Source of the DNA: Bradyrhizobium paxllaeri
GTDB taxonomy: Bacteria > Pseudomonadota > Alphaproteobacteria > Rhizobiales > Xanthobacteraceae
Reading direction: 5' to 3'
Assembly: GCF_001693515.2 (NCBI RefSeq)
Contig: NZ_CP042968.1
Span: 1,364,001 to 1,428,000 of the forward strand
DNA: 64,000 nucleotides
A program made the translations under genes and the position numbers. Of the stretch, positions 15,230 through 23,550 are shown one piece after another. The notes under the pieces were generated by a model that was not told where the DNA came from, ran no database searches, and saw only the letters and a program-made list of their open reading frames with translations. Each line of letters opens with the position of its first letter. The stretch's first letter is position 1.

Positions 15230-18059
15230 CGGGCTCTCGTGAACCGAGCCGCACGGCGTCTCGGTAGGGTAGGCGTGGAACACCTCCGCGGAGGATGTCC
15301 CTACGCCTCCCCCCAAACCGTGCGGGCACCTTTGCGATGCACACGGCTTTCCATATGCGTATGCTCTCGATTGGAGACGGCCACCCGGCACGACGGGCAC
15401 AGGACGATCGTCTTGCGCCGCCAACCGGACCGTTTCCAGACTATCAGCGACCCACTCTGCAGGTCTTGCACGCGGCGGAGGTGATGCATCTCGAATGGTC
15501 CTGTCGTGCTGCCACATGCTTCGCATCGGCGAGCATGCAGGCGGTCGATTAGGTCATTCGAGCTTATGACCCACCACGCGCCTCTTGTGAGATCGTCAAT
15601 TCCTTGACTTATCCAAAAGGTTCGCGTGAGGTGCTTCAGTCTCCACAGTTTGATCGTGCGAAGCTTACCTCGGACTACGGAGGACACCTCGTAATCCGAC
15701 CCTTTCCACAGACGGGCCATGATCTGTGCCCTCGTCGTTCGATGGCGCAACGCCAGCGTCTTGATGAGGCTGCGGAACACAACGAGCTCCAGCAGTCCCA
15801 AGGCACGTTTGTTGTCATCGGCAAACGAGTAGTAGTTGGCAAAACCACGGAACTCTGAGTTATAGGCGAGCACGGTCGCGGTGTCGCTGGTGACCAAGAA
15901 CTGCTCACGAGCACGGCCGGTCTTCCTGGCGAGGTCGCCATAGCCATGCCGCTTGCAGAACTCGGTTATCCGCTTGCGTGGCACACGCAGACTAACATTG
16001 CCGGTAGTCGGTCGACGCGTAACGCGCCATGTCCGTGCTGCCGGTCCCTTGCGGTTGGACTTTCGTCCACCCCCGTAGGACGTGTACGCCACGATGCGGT
16101 AGCCGAGGAAGGTCACTCCCTTTGAGGCGGCCTGAATCCCACTCTTCTCGGGCGAGATCGCGAGCTTCAGCGTCTCTGTCAAGAATCGTTCGACAGAGGC
16201 CATTGTCTCACGAGCCTCCTCCTTGCTGCCGATGATGCCGATCAGGAAGTCGTCGGCGTATCGACAGTAGCGGAGTCTTTTGAAGTTGGGGTCCATGGGA
16301 TTGACGGAAGGTAGTTTCCGTCTCTCCTTATTGATGACTTTGATCTCTGCCAACGCGGCATCGATCTCGGCCAGTTCCGCGCCGTTGGCGCGCAGCCGCT
16401 CAATCTTCCGGCGGAGGCCAAGGACGCGCCTTTGCAACGCCGCATAGGGCGGGAATGCGCGTCGGTCGCGGCCTCTATCGAATCCCGCCCTCAATGTCTG
16501 CATGTGCTGATCCAGCTCATGCAGATAGATGTTGGCGAGCAAGGGCGATACGACTCCGCCCTGTGGTGTACCGCTGTATGTGCGTCCATAGACCCAATCT
16601 TCCATGTAGCCCGCTTTCAGCATTCCTTCGATCAGACCGATGAATCTGTCATCATCGATCCGCTTCTTGAGAAGCCTGAGCAGGACGTCGTGGTCGATGT
16701 TGTCAAAGAACCCACGCACATCCACTTCGATCAGCCACTTGCAACCCGTCCAAGTCTTCTTGATGAGATTTAGCGCGGTGTGACAGGACCGCCTGGGACG
16801 GAACCCATGCGACTCATCGAGGAACACAGGTTCATAGATTGCCTCGAGGATGGTCCTGACCGCCTCCTGAACGAGTCGGTCCTCCACCGTGGGAATTCCC
16901 AGCGGTCGTGTCTTGCCGTTGCCCTTCGGGATGTAAACCCGGCGGACAGGTCGGAAGCGATATGTGCCCTCTGCCACGCGACAGGCGAGGTCGGCGAGCT
17001 TCGCCAGCGACATGCCGTCGAAGGTCTTGCCGTCAACACCGGGCGTCAAGGCTCCCTTATTTTGGGAGACCTTTTCGTAGGCCCGCTCGAAGAGAAATGG
17101 AGATCTCATCAGGCGGTGAAGGCCATTGATCCGCTTGCCCGACCGCGACAAGGTCGGAAGTGATTCAATTCTCCTCTGGATGGTAACGGCCTGCATCAGC
17201 AGAACCTCTCCGTTGAAGAATCTCTTCTACGCATACTGCACATGCCGTTGTTAGCGGCATCGTCCTTCCCCCGATCGGAGGCGCTTTCGAACCGGTCACT
17301 CGGCCTTATACGCATGATCGTCCGCCTCGCGGCGGCTGTCCCGGCCATTACGCCGGGCATCTGGGTACTACGACGGCTCCGTCGCCATACAGGTTCGCGA
17401 ACGAACCTGCTGCAGGCGATCCCGTAGTTGCGTGTGTGGGGAGTTACGGTGTGTTTAGGTGTCCCATTCGCTTCCTTGACCCTCCGACGGAGGTCGTCCC
17501 ACGCCGACTGGTGGCGGATCGCACTGGCCGGTGCGATCTGCCCCGCGTGGCATAGCGTGTCAGCCGCGTTCGCTACGGCCAGCCCTTTGGCAACTGGAAA
17601 CTGGGATTCAGGCAATACAGCTTTCACCATGCACACCTTACCTTGTGCTCTCCACCGGGCTGCGGCGCCCGATTTCGAGACGTTTCCCGACATGCTCTGG
17701 TCCCGTTCCTCTTTCGAGGTCTCAGTCGTTTCCGACACCGGTAAGTCGGGCAGATAAGAGCCAAACCAGTAGGCCCCATTCTTTCGAACACTCCCTTCTT
17801 CTTCACGCCACAACGGCGCACGCCATTCGGCTTCGATCCCTCGCGCGATCATGGGTCGCTCGCCGGAGGCACTCGCCTTCGGGGCCCGCCGTCATTTCAT
17901 TCCGGCGTCGCTATCACTGCCCTTCGGCGGGTGCCTTGTTAACCGGTCTCGCGACTGCAGTCGGTCCCGCGTCCCGCCGCGGTTCCCGCGTCGGCGCTAT
18001 GCTGACGCTCCTGCGGCTGCCTCTATAGTTTTGTCGCCAATAGGCGAACTGGCTCGCAC
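15230..18059 (-). mobile_element. group II intron with intron-encoded protein
   Basis: On the minus strand the intron-encoded protein (15301-17196) is preceded by about 860 bases without coding sequence, as expected for ribozyme domains I-III. The proposed 5' end is GTGCGAGCCAG starting at 18059, matching the group II 5' consensus GTGCG. The 3' end (domains V-VI) should lie shortly downstream of the maturase stop. The hairpin-rich stretch at about 15200-15260 is the candidate, but I could not identify a canonical domain V, so the 15230 end is approximate. The intron lies antisense to, and directly next to, the leader of the ParB-like ICE gene. Confidence 0.6.
15301..17196 (-). CDS. ltrA: group II intron reverse transcriptase/maturase
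   Basis: Multifunctional intron-encoded protein of 631 residues, apparently intact. The RT domain has RRVYIPKGNGKTRPLGIPT, DESHGFRPRRS, WLIEVDVRGFFDNIDH, GTPQGGVVSPLLANIYLHEL and the catalytic RYADDF (~residue 312). The thumb/maturase domain X includes FLGYRIVAY and LAYNSEFRGFANYYSFAD. The C-terminal HNH endonuclease has CEACGS, FEMHHLRRVQDL and VLCPSCR, giving zinc-ribbon-like Cys pairs and the His-His nuclease core. It promotes splicing and retrohoming. All motifs are present, so the intron may still be mobile. Confidence 0.95.
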   Translation of the reverse strand: MQAVTIQRRIESLPTLSRSGKRINGLHRLMRSPFLFERAYEKVSQNKGALTPGVDGKTFDGMSLAKLADLACRVAEGTYRFRPVRRVYIPKGNGKTRPLGIPTVEDRLVQEAVRTILEAIYEPVFLDESHGFRPRRSCHTALNLIKKTWTGCKWLIEVDVRGFFDNIDHDVLLRLLKKRIDDDRFIGLIEGMLKAGYMEDWVYGRTYSGTPQGGVVSPLLANIYLHELDQHMQTLRAGFDRGRDRRAFPPYAALQRRVLGLRRKIERLRANGAELAEIDAALAEIKVINKERRKLPSVNPMDPNFKRLRYCRYADDFLIGIIGSKEEARETMASVERFLTETLKLAISPEKSGIQAASKGVTFLGYRIVAYTSYGGGRKSNRKGPAARTWRVTRRPTTGNVSLRVPRKRITEFCKRHGYGDLARKTGRAREQFLVTSDTATVLAYNSEFRGFANYYSFADDNKRALGLLELVVFRSLIKTLALRHRTTRAQIMARLWKGSDYEVSSVVRGKLRTIKLWRLKHLTRTFWISQGIDDLTRGAWWVISSNDLIDRLHARRCEACGSTTGPFEMHHLRRVQDLQSGSLIVWKRSGWRRKTIVLCPSCRVAVSNREHTHMESRVHRKGARTVWGEA

Positions 18060-18071
18060 TGTGCGTTTTTT

Positions 18072-18360
18072 TCACTGAGAGACTAAGGGGCGCAGCCCCT
18101 CGCGCGCGCCAGGGTGAAGCGCCGGCAAGCGCCGGCGCCGACCCGAGCGGTCTCCCCGGTCTTCCGCGCTTCTCGGATCTCCCCTACGCTCGAATTCTTG
18201 GCAGTCGCTTGTGCAGACCCGCTCTTTGAGCGGCCCTGTTAGGGCGGGTGATCCCCCTCCGCACGGGTCGCCCTGGCACTTGCTACCCCCGGTCTCGCCG
18301 ACGGGCAGGGGCGCAGGCGCGGAGTGCGCCTTGCACCCATGAAAGCAAAGGAGATCGATC
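18072..18360 (+). promoter_or_regulatory. structured leader of parB-like gene (copy A)
   Basis: Long untranslated leader sharing four ordered blocks with the leader at 21440-21711: AGGGTGAAGC (18111), CCCCGGTCTTCCGCGC (18154), GCGGGTGATCCCCCTCC (18244) and a CTTGCTACCCC / GGTCTCGCCGACGGGCAGGG segment (18279-18310). The intervals are similar and the last block sits about 50 nt before the ATG. The sequence between blocks differs but is rich in inverted repeats (for example GCGCCGGC repeats at 18119-18139). No frame is conserved between the copies. Likely an RNA-level regulator. AAGGAGATC gives a strong ribosome binding site. Confidence 0.6.
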
Positions 18361-20373
18361 ATGTCGGCCAAGCACGTTGAAGCCAGCCCCGATAGCGCAG
18401 TCGGGATTTTCATTCCGCTCAACAAGCTCAAGAAGTCGCCGAACAATGCGCGCAAGACGCCGCATAGCGAGCCGGCGATTGAAGCCTATGCGGCGAGCAT
18501 CGCCGCCAAGGGCATTCTGCAAAATCTGGTCGTTGAACCGGAGCTGGACGCGGAAGGAGCCGCGACCGGATTTTACTTCGTGACCATCGGCGAGGGCAGG
18601 CGGCTTGCCCAGCTTCTGCGGGTGAAGCGAAAGGAAATCAAGAAGACCGAGCCGATCCGATGCATCGTCGATACTGCCAACGATCCGCACGAGATCAGTT
18701 TGGACGAGAACGTCACCCGCGAAAGCATGCACCCTGCCGACCAGTTCGAGGCTTTCAAGAAACTCGCTGATGAACGCGGGTTCGGTGCGGAAGAAATCGC
18801 GGCCCGTTTCGGCGTCACGCCCCATGTGGTGCGGCAGCGTCTGCGGCTCGCCGCGGTTTCTCCTAAACTGATGCAGGTCTACCGCAATGGTGAACTGACG
18901 CTTGAACAGTTGATGGCCTTTGCCATTACCACCGACCACGCTCGCCAAGAGGCCGTCTTTGATCGGCTGTCCTATAACCGCGATGCCAGCAGCATCCGCC
19001 GCCTTCTCACCGAAACCCATGTCCCCGCCACCGATCGCCGCGCGCGCTTTGTCGGGATCGAGGCATATGTGGAAGCGGGCGGCAGCATGCTGCGCGATCT
19101 CTTCACTGAGGATCGCGGCGGCTATCTGGAAGACATCGCACTGCTTGATCTTCTCGTCACCGCAAAGCTTGGGCGTGCGGCAGATGCTTTGCGAGAAGCG
19201 GAGGGCTGGAAATGGACCGAAGCCCATCTAGATTTTCCGCATGCCCATGGCATGCGGCGAACCTACCCGCATGCGGTAGAACTATCGGAGGAAGATCAGG
19301 CCGCGCTTGGAACTGCACAATCGGAGTTTGACCGTCTCACCGAACAGCACCGGACGGCCGAGGAACTCACCGAAGATGTGGATGCGCGGTTCGGCGAACT
19401 CGAAGCCGAGATCGAGCGTCTGGAGAGAAAGCGTCAGGCCTACGATCCCGGCCACATCGCGCGAGGCGGCGCGTTCGTTATCCTCAACCATGACGGCACG
19501 GTCAGGATTGAACGCGGGTTCATTCGCCCTGGGGACGAACAACCCCAAGCCGAGAGCGAAGAAGTTAGCGATACATCGGGCCCGGATGACGACAATGGTG
19601 ACCCGGACCAACCCGACGAGCCGGGGGAAAGGGAACAAGGGGCTGACGACGAGGAAGAAGACCGTCCCTTGTCTGACACGCTTGTCCGCGATCTTACCGC
19701 GCATCGTACCTTGGGGCTTCGGCTCAATCTGAGTGAGCAGCCGGAGGTCGCCATCGTTGCGGCGACCCACGCGCTGACAGCGCAAATCTTCTATCTCGGG
19801 GCGGACGCGCATATCGTCGGCATCCAGCCGCTCAAGACCGACTTGGCGGGCCATGCTGACGGGATCGCGGATACCCCAAGCGGCAAGGCGTGGGCAGATC
19901 GTCACGCCAATTGGGCAAGGCAGATGCCGCGCGAGGTCACGGAGCTCTGGGCATTCGTGGCCGAATTGGATCACGATAGCCGATTGGCGCTGTTCGCGCA
20001 TTGTGTTGCGCTCACCGTCAATGCCGTGCGATTGCCATGGGATCGCAGGCCCCGCGCGCTTGCGACCGCGGATCGTCTGGCGGAAGCCGTGTCACTTGAT
20101 ATGACTGGCTATTGGCGGCCGACCGTGCGGAGTTATCTCGGACGCGTCACCAAGGCACGCATTCTGGAGGCCGTGCGGGCAGGCGTGAGCGACGAGGCAG
20201 CGGAGCGAATGACCGACATGAAGAAATTAGAAATGGTGGAAGCGGCCGAACAATTGCTGGCCCCAACGGATTGGCTGCCCGCGCTGCTGCAAACGGACAA
20301 GCCTGTTGCGGAACCAGTGGAAACGCCGACCGATGTTGAAGGCGGCAAGGCCTATTCGGAGGCTGCCGAGTGA
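18361..20373 (+). CDS. ParB-like (ParB N-domain) protein of ICE/plasmid
   Basis: A 670-residue ParB-like protein. The N-terminal domain has IPLNKLKKSPNNARKT, then IAAKGILQNLVVEPE and TIGEGRRLAQLLRVK (the CTPase/nuclease GERR-type motif is degenerate as GEGRR). NVTRESMHPADQFEAFKKL follows, with a helix-turn-helix at about residues 145-170 (EEIAARFGVTPHVVRQRLRL). The C-terminal half is long, with an acidic linker (about 400-445), and is specific to ICE/plasmid forms. AAGGAGATC precedes the ATG. Probable role: element maintenance or regulation through DNA binding. No ParA partner is visible here, so classical partitioning is not supported. Confidence 0.85.
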   Translation: MSAKHVEASPDSAVGIFIPLNKLKKSPNNARKTPHSEPAIEAYAASIAAKGILQNLVVEPELDAEGAATGFYFVTIGEGRRLAQLLRVKRKEIKKTEPIRCIVDTANDPHEISLDENVTRESMHPADQFEAFKKLADERGFGAEEIAARFGVTPHVVRQRLRLAAVSPKLMQVYRNGELTLEQLMAFAITTDHARQEAVFDRLSYNRDASSIRRLLTETHVPATDRRARFVGIEAYVEAGGSMLRDLFTEDRGGYLEDIALLDLLVTAKLGRAADALREAEGWKWTEAHLDFPHAHGMRRTYPHAVELSEEDQAALGTAQSEFDRLTEQHRTAEELTEDVDARFGELEAEIERLERKRQAYDPGHIARGGAFVILNHDGTVRIERGFIRPGDEQPQAESEEVSDTSGPDDDNGDPDQPDEPGEREQGADDEEEDRPLSDTLVRDLTAHRTLGLRLNLSEQPEVAIVAATHALTAQIFYLGADAHIVGIQPLKTDLAGHADGIADTPSGKAWADRHANWARQMPREVTELWAFVAELDHDSRLALFAHCVALTVNAVRLPWDRRPRALATADRLAEAVSLDMTGYWRPTVRSYLGRVTKARILEAVRAGVSDEAAERMTDMKKLEMVEAAEQLLAPTDWLPALLQTDKPVAEPVETPTDVEGGKAYSEAAE

Positions 20374-20378
20374 AGATG

Positions 20379-20413
20379 TCAGCCGGGGCCGCGATAGCGG
20401 CCCCGGCTGATTT
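20379..20413 (+). terminator. strong terminator after parB-like gene
   Basis: A 14-bp perfect stem (TCAGCCGGGGCCGC / GCGGCCCCGGCTGA) with a GATA tetraloop, followed by TTTC. It starts 5 bases after the stop codon. Confidence 0.8.
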
Positions 20414-20879
20414 CAAAAATTTCGGCCGCGCGCCTTTGCGGCGCGCAGCCGGTCGCCTAGTTTTGGACCGCTTGAACCCCCTCGAAGCTGGCGCGGTTTC
20501 TCGGAGGTACGCCGTTCGTAGTGGCTGGGGATTGCTGTCGCCGACTCAATCGACGAGGTCTGGTTTTCGCTAGCCGCTCCATAGCCGGATGATTTCGGAC
20601 CCCTGAATTGCCTCGCGATCTTCCCGACCAGTTTCCGATCCCCTGCGATGGACTGCGAAAACGTTTGCTTGCGTTTGCCTCGCCGCGTTGTCATGGCCAT
20701 TGATGCGCGTCTGTCCGCATGGGCTCGACTGATGAAGTTGTGTCCTTGTGCAGTGCTGACACCGGCAGCCATGGTGATCTCCGTCAGTTCGTTCGTGGCT
20801 CGCGTCCAACGCAACCTCGAATGGCTGATCAGGCCCGAGGGCCGGCCAAAGGCCTCGATCGCCTTCCCGCAACGGCTAC
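20414..20879. other. intergenic stretch, no supported gene
   Basis: About 465 bases between the parB-like terminator and the DUF736 leader. A minus-strand frame of 210 codons (20413-21045) crosses it, but only its basic central part (MTTRRGKRKQTFSQSIAGDR) looks protein-like. It has no family, and its upstream end is antisense to the structured DUF736 leader. I leave it uncalled. Confidence 0.35.
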
Positions 20880-21056
20880 GCCTGCTTTTTTCCCCTGCCG
20901 CGAAGACGCGGCATTCCTCGCGGAAGTCAAAAAAGCAGGCTCCGCAGTCCTCCGCTGACGCTGCGGGCCCAAGGGCTGCGGGCCGATCGCTCCCCGGGCC
21001 ACGGATCGCCATCGAGGCCGCGATGGGCGCGGCCCGAGCAACCAACGGAGATTACT
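20880..21056 (+). promoter_or_regulatory. structured leader of DUF736 gene
   Basis: A 12-bp perfect inverted repeat GCCTGCTTTTTT (20880-20891) / AAAAAAGCAGGC (20929-20940) encloses an inner hairpin TGCCGCG-aaga-CGCGGCA (20895-20912). A GC-rich segment with GGGCTGCGGGCC and a further inverted repeat near 21000-21035 follows, and then a CGGAG ribosome binding site. A stem containing a T-run followed by GC-rich hairpins looks like an attenuator. It is the third structured leader in the ICE maintenance module, but its sequence differs from the parB/DUF932 pair. Confidence 0.5.
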
Positions 21057-21368
21057 ATGGCTACCATCGGCACTTTCACCGCGCAGGACAACGGCTACAT
21101 CGGTTCGATCAAGACGCTGACGCTCAACATCAAGGCGAAATTCTCTCCCAGCGACAAGGAGAACGACAGGGCCCCCGACTATCGTATCTTCGCAGGCACC
21201 ACCGAATTCGGCGCCGCCTGGAAGAAGACCGCCCGTGACAGCGATCGCGAGTACCTCTCAGTCAAGCTCGATGATCCGAGCTTCCCGGCACCGATCTACG
21301 CCTCGCTGGTGAAGGTCGAGGGCGACGAGGGCTTTACCCTGATCTGGTCCCGCCGTAGCGGCGACTGA
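21057..21368 (+). CDS. DUF736 family protein
   Basis: A 103-residue DUF736 protein: MATIGTFTAQDNGYIGSIKT, then DYRIFAGTTEFGAAWKKTA and SREYLSVKLDDPSFPAPIYA. DUF736 is a beta-rich family (single-stranded-DNA-binding-like in appearance) found almost only on conjugative plasmids and ICEs of proteobacteria, beside parB-like and DUF932 genes as here. The function is unknown. It is cytoplasmic. CGGAG lies 7 nt before the ATG and a strong terminator follows the stop. It is very likely highly expressed, judging by leader, terminator and codon use rich in C-ending codons. Confidence 0.9.
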   Translation: MATIGTFTAQDNGYIGSIKTLTLNIKAKFSPSDKENDRAPDYRIFAGTTEFGAAWKKTARDSDREYLSVKLDDPSFPAPIYASLVKVEGDEGFTLIWSRRSGD

Positions 21369-21384
21369 TCCTTTCGGGGATCGC

Positions 21385-21413
21385 GCCCCGCCTCTTCGGA
21401 GGCGGGGCTTTTT
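21385..21413 (+). terminator. terminator after DUF736 gene
   Basis: A 10-bp perfect stem GCCCCGCCTC / GAGGCGGGGC with a TTCG tetraloop, followed by TTTTT. Confidence 0.9.
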
Positions 21414-21439
21414 GCGCGTGGAAAGAAGAGCATTTGTTT

Positions 21440-21711
21440 GAAGGAGGGCTAAGGGCTCCGCCCTCGCGCGGGCAAGGGTGAAGCACGCCATGCGTGCCGG
21501 CCGGACGGGTTTCCCCGGTCTTCCGCGCAAAGATCTTCCTGGACGATTTGATCGTCAGGCGCGTGCAGACGCGCGCGTACCGCGCGCCCTTGTCAGGCGG
21601 GTGATCCCCCTCCACGCCCAGCCGCCCTTGCCCTTGCTACCCCAGGTCTCGCCGACGGGCAGGGTTGCAGCGCAGCGCTGCGCTTCAACCTCAGCTCAAA
21701 GGAGAAAGACC
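21440..21711 (+). promoter_or_regulatory. structured leader of DUF932 gene (copy B)
   Basis: Second copy of the leader described at 18072-18360. The blocks are AGGGTGAAGC (21475), CCCCGGTCTTCCGCGC (21513), GCGGGTGATCCCCCTCC (21597) and CTTGCTACCCC / GGTCTCGCCGACGGGCAGGG (21633-21664), with the gene starting 48 nt later. The spacing between first and last block is 158 nt here against 168 nt in copy A. A coding frame open from 21478 is continuous with the DUF932 gene, but it is not conserved in copy A, so the region is taken as untranslated. Confidence 0.6.
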
Positions 21712-22908
21712 ATGAATATGATGACCGGGACTCAAGGCAACCAGCCCGTTTCCGGCGGCTTCCGCGTCGATATATCGCGCGGCCAGCGGATCGGCCGCGT
21801 TTCCTCGGAGTGGTTTACGCGGCCCGATGACGAGCGCTTTCTGAGCCTCTCTGATCTGTACGAATCCGTGCGGGGCAGGGCGGAGCGGGCGCAGGCGCGG
21901 ACGGTGGAAAGCCGGGCCATCCGGGTGGAAGCGAACCGGGATAGTTCGGAACGGCTTGCCTTGATGGTACCGGGGCGTGACGAACAGGTCATGCCGACGC
22001 ATTGGAGTTTCGGGCAGTTGTGCACGCTGGTCGGCGCGCCAACCTCCTATTTGCGGCAGCTTCCCGCAGCTTTGTCCGCCATCAACCTGCAGCACGGCTT
22101 GCTGTCCCATCGTGCTGAACTCGTCAAAACGCTGGAAGCTGATAACGGACGCGTGGAGCTTCGTGCCGTCACTGGACCGGACTACGGCCGTATCTGGGAT
22201 CATGAACTGGTCGCCGCCGTCATGAAGATCGCTGGCAACGGCACTGGCGACACACGGTGGAAGGTCCCGGGTGTGATGGATTGGAGCACGATGACCCATA
22301 ACCCGTTCGTCGACGTGACCAAGGATACGACGACGCTTTATGCCAGCGATCGCGACGTGTTCCTGTTTCTGGTTGACGACACGAATCCAATCGAAGCCGG
22401 ACGATTGCCGGATGGCTCACCGGATTTGTATTTCCGGGGATTTTACTGCTGGAATAGCGAAGTCGGCAGCAAGACGCTCGGAATTGCCAGTTTCTATCTT
22501 CGCGGCGTTTGCATGAACCGCAACCTGTGGGGCGTGGAGAATTTCGAAGAAATCACGATCCGGCACTCCAAGTTCGCCGCTCAGCGTTTCGCGCATGAGG
22601 CGGCGCCAGCCTTGACCAGCTTTGCCAATTCATCGCCGGCGCCGTTCGTTGCCGGTATCAAGGCCGCACGCGCTCGAATTGTCGCCCGGACCGATGACGA
22701 TCGCGAGAGTTTCTTGCGCAAGGGCGGGTTTTCCAAATCGGAAACCGCGAAGATTATCGAAACCGTGCTTGGCGAAGAAAGCCGGAAACCCGAAAGCGTC
22801 TTTGACTTCGTGCAAGGGATCACCGCGCTGGCGCGGACCAAGTCGCATCAGGATGCGCGGCTGGAGCTGGAGGGGAAAGCCAAACGCTTGATGGAACGCG
22901 CCATCTAG
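21712..22908 (+). CDS. DUF932 family protein
   Basis: A 398-residue DUF932 (phage/plasmid-like) protein. Recognisable segments are QRIGRVSSEWFTRPDDERFL, HWSFGQLCTLVGAPTSYLRQ, DWSTMTHNPFVDVTKDTTTL, DRDVFLFLVDDTNPIE, YFRGFYCWNSEVGSKTLGIA and NRNLWGVENFEEITIRHS. The family is widespread on mobile elements and its role is unknown. It probably works with DUF736 and the ParB-like protein in element maintenance. The open frame extends upstream to 21478, but AAAGGAGAAAG directly before ATG 21712 and the family start (MN...) decide for the shorter form. A strong terminator follows. Confidence 0.9.
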   Translation: MNMMTGTQGNQPVSGGFRVDISRGQRIGRVSSEWFTRPDDERFLSLSDLYESVRGRAERAQARTVESRAIRVEANRDSSERLALMVPGRDEQVMPTHWSFGQLCTLVGAPTSYLRQLPAALSAINLQHGLLSHRAELVKTLEADNGRVELRAVTGPDYGRIWDHELVAAVMKIAGNGTGDTRWKVPGVMDWSTMTHNPFVDVTKDTTTLYASDRDVFLFLVDDTNPIEAGRLPDGSPDLYFRGFYCWNSEVGSKTLGIASFYLRGVCMNRNLWGVENFEEITIRHSKFAAQRFAHEAAPALTSFANSSPAPFVAGIKAARARIVARTDDDRESFLRKGGFSKSETAKIIETVLGEESRKPESVFDFVQGITALARTKSHQDARLELEGKAKRLMERAI

Positions 22909-22916
22909 AGACATGA

Positions 22917-22950
22917 GCCGCGCAATTTGAGAAAATTGCGCGGCCACTTT
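22917..22950 (+). terminator. terminator after DUF932 gene
   Basis: A 12-bp perfect stem GCCGCGCAATTT / AAATTGCGCGGC with a GAGA loop, followed by CACTTT. Confidence 0.75.
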
Positions 22951-22975
22951 CCGTCCAGTACCAGGCGCCAGGTGC

Positions 22976-23010
22976 GCCGCCGCCGATCCGGTAAGCGGAT
23001 CGGCGGCGGC
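22976..23010. repeat. perfect 15-bp inverted repeat
   Basis: GCCGCCGCCGATCCG and its exact complement are separated by GTAAG. It lies between the DUF932 terminator and a tandem repeat, and has no T-run, so it is more likely a protein-binding or structural element than a terminator. Confidence 0.6.
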
Positions 23011-23057
23011 GACGCGTGTCCGCGCCGGGGCTCGCCGGACCTTGCGGTCCGGCTCGC

Positions 23058-23107
23058 GGGGACGATTGGATCCAACTCTTTCGGGGACGATTGGATCCAA
23101 CTCTTTC
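23058..23107. repeat. two perfect tandem 25-bp repeats
   Basis: Two identical 25-mers (23058-23082 and 23083-23107), each containing the 10-bp palindrome TTGGATCCAA after GGGGACGA. They lie between convergent DUF932 and xre genes. They could be binding sites for the neighbouring Xre protein or iteron-like sites. Confidence 0.8.
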
Positions 23108-23121
23108 TAGTCGCTTAGAAC

Positions 23122-23370
23122 TTAACTATCGGCGGGGCTGCGATGCTTCTTGGGCGCTGTTGGTGGCCGCTTCAGAAGATCACTGGCTTCAACCCCCAGA
23201 ACGCGCGCAATTCTATCCAGAACGTCGATACTCGCCGCGTAAAGGTTACGCTCAAGCGAGCTGATATAGGTGCGATCGATCTTGGCACGATGCGCGAGCT
23301 CTTCCTGCGAGATGCCTCTCACACGCCGAAGCTTTCTTAGATTGAGCGCCAATATCTCTCGGATATCCAT
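23122..23370 (-). CDS. Xre-family HTH transcriptional regulator
   Basis: An 82-residue single-domain Cro/C1-type regulator. The helix-turn-helix is LRKLRRVRGISQEELAHRAK then IDRTYISSLERNLYAASIDV, followed by IARVLGVEASDLL. No second domain is present. It is convergent with the DUF932 gene and separated from it by terminator, hairpin and tandem-repeat elements. Such small Xre proteins commonly repress ICE transfer or maintenance genes. The palindrome-bearing tandem repeat next to its 3' end is a possible target, though no experiment supports that. Confidence 0.88.
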   Translation of the reverse strand: MDIREILALNLRKLRRVRGISQEELAHRAKIDRTYISSLERNLYAASIDVLDRIARVLGVEASDLLKRPPTAPKKHRSPADS

Positions 23371-23550
23371 ATCCGGGAGCGCAGCGGCTTGAAGAGTATT
23401 TCACCACGGAGTATTTTCTACAAAGCGCGTGGCGACGAAAATGCCGATCGGTTACTGCTTTCGTTGAGCTTGGCCGCGAACTGCCTTGAATAGGACTAAA
23501 CTGGGGCTATCAGTTGGCGGGCGCAGCCCCGGAGCTCTCGAAGGAGTGTC

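Noticed and set aside
15200..15260. Possible group II intron domain V
   Set aside because: Several hairpins occur, but none has a canonical 34-nt domain V with catalytic triad and GNRA loop, so it is not annotated separately.
17196..17852. 218-codon minus-strand open frame upstream of the maturase
   Set aside because: It lies in the predicted ribozyme domains I-III of the group II intron and shows no protein family features.
18283..19227. 314-codon minus-strand open frame
   Set aside because: Exactly antisense to the ParB-like gene; composition is that of a shadow frame in GC-rich DNA.
20413..21045. 210-codon minus-strand open frame
   Set aside because: Mostly antisense to structured leader DNA; only a short basic centre looks protein-like and no family is recognised.
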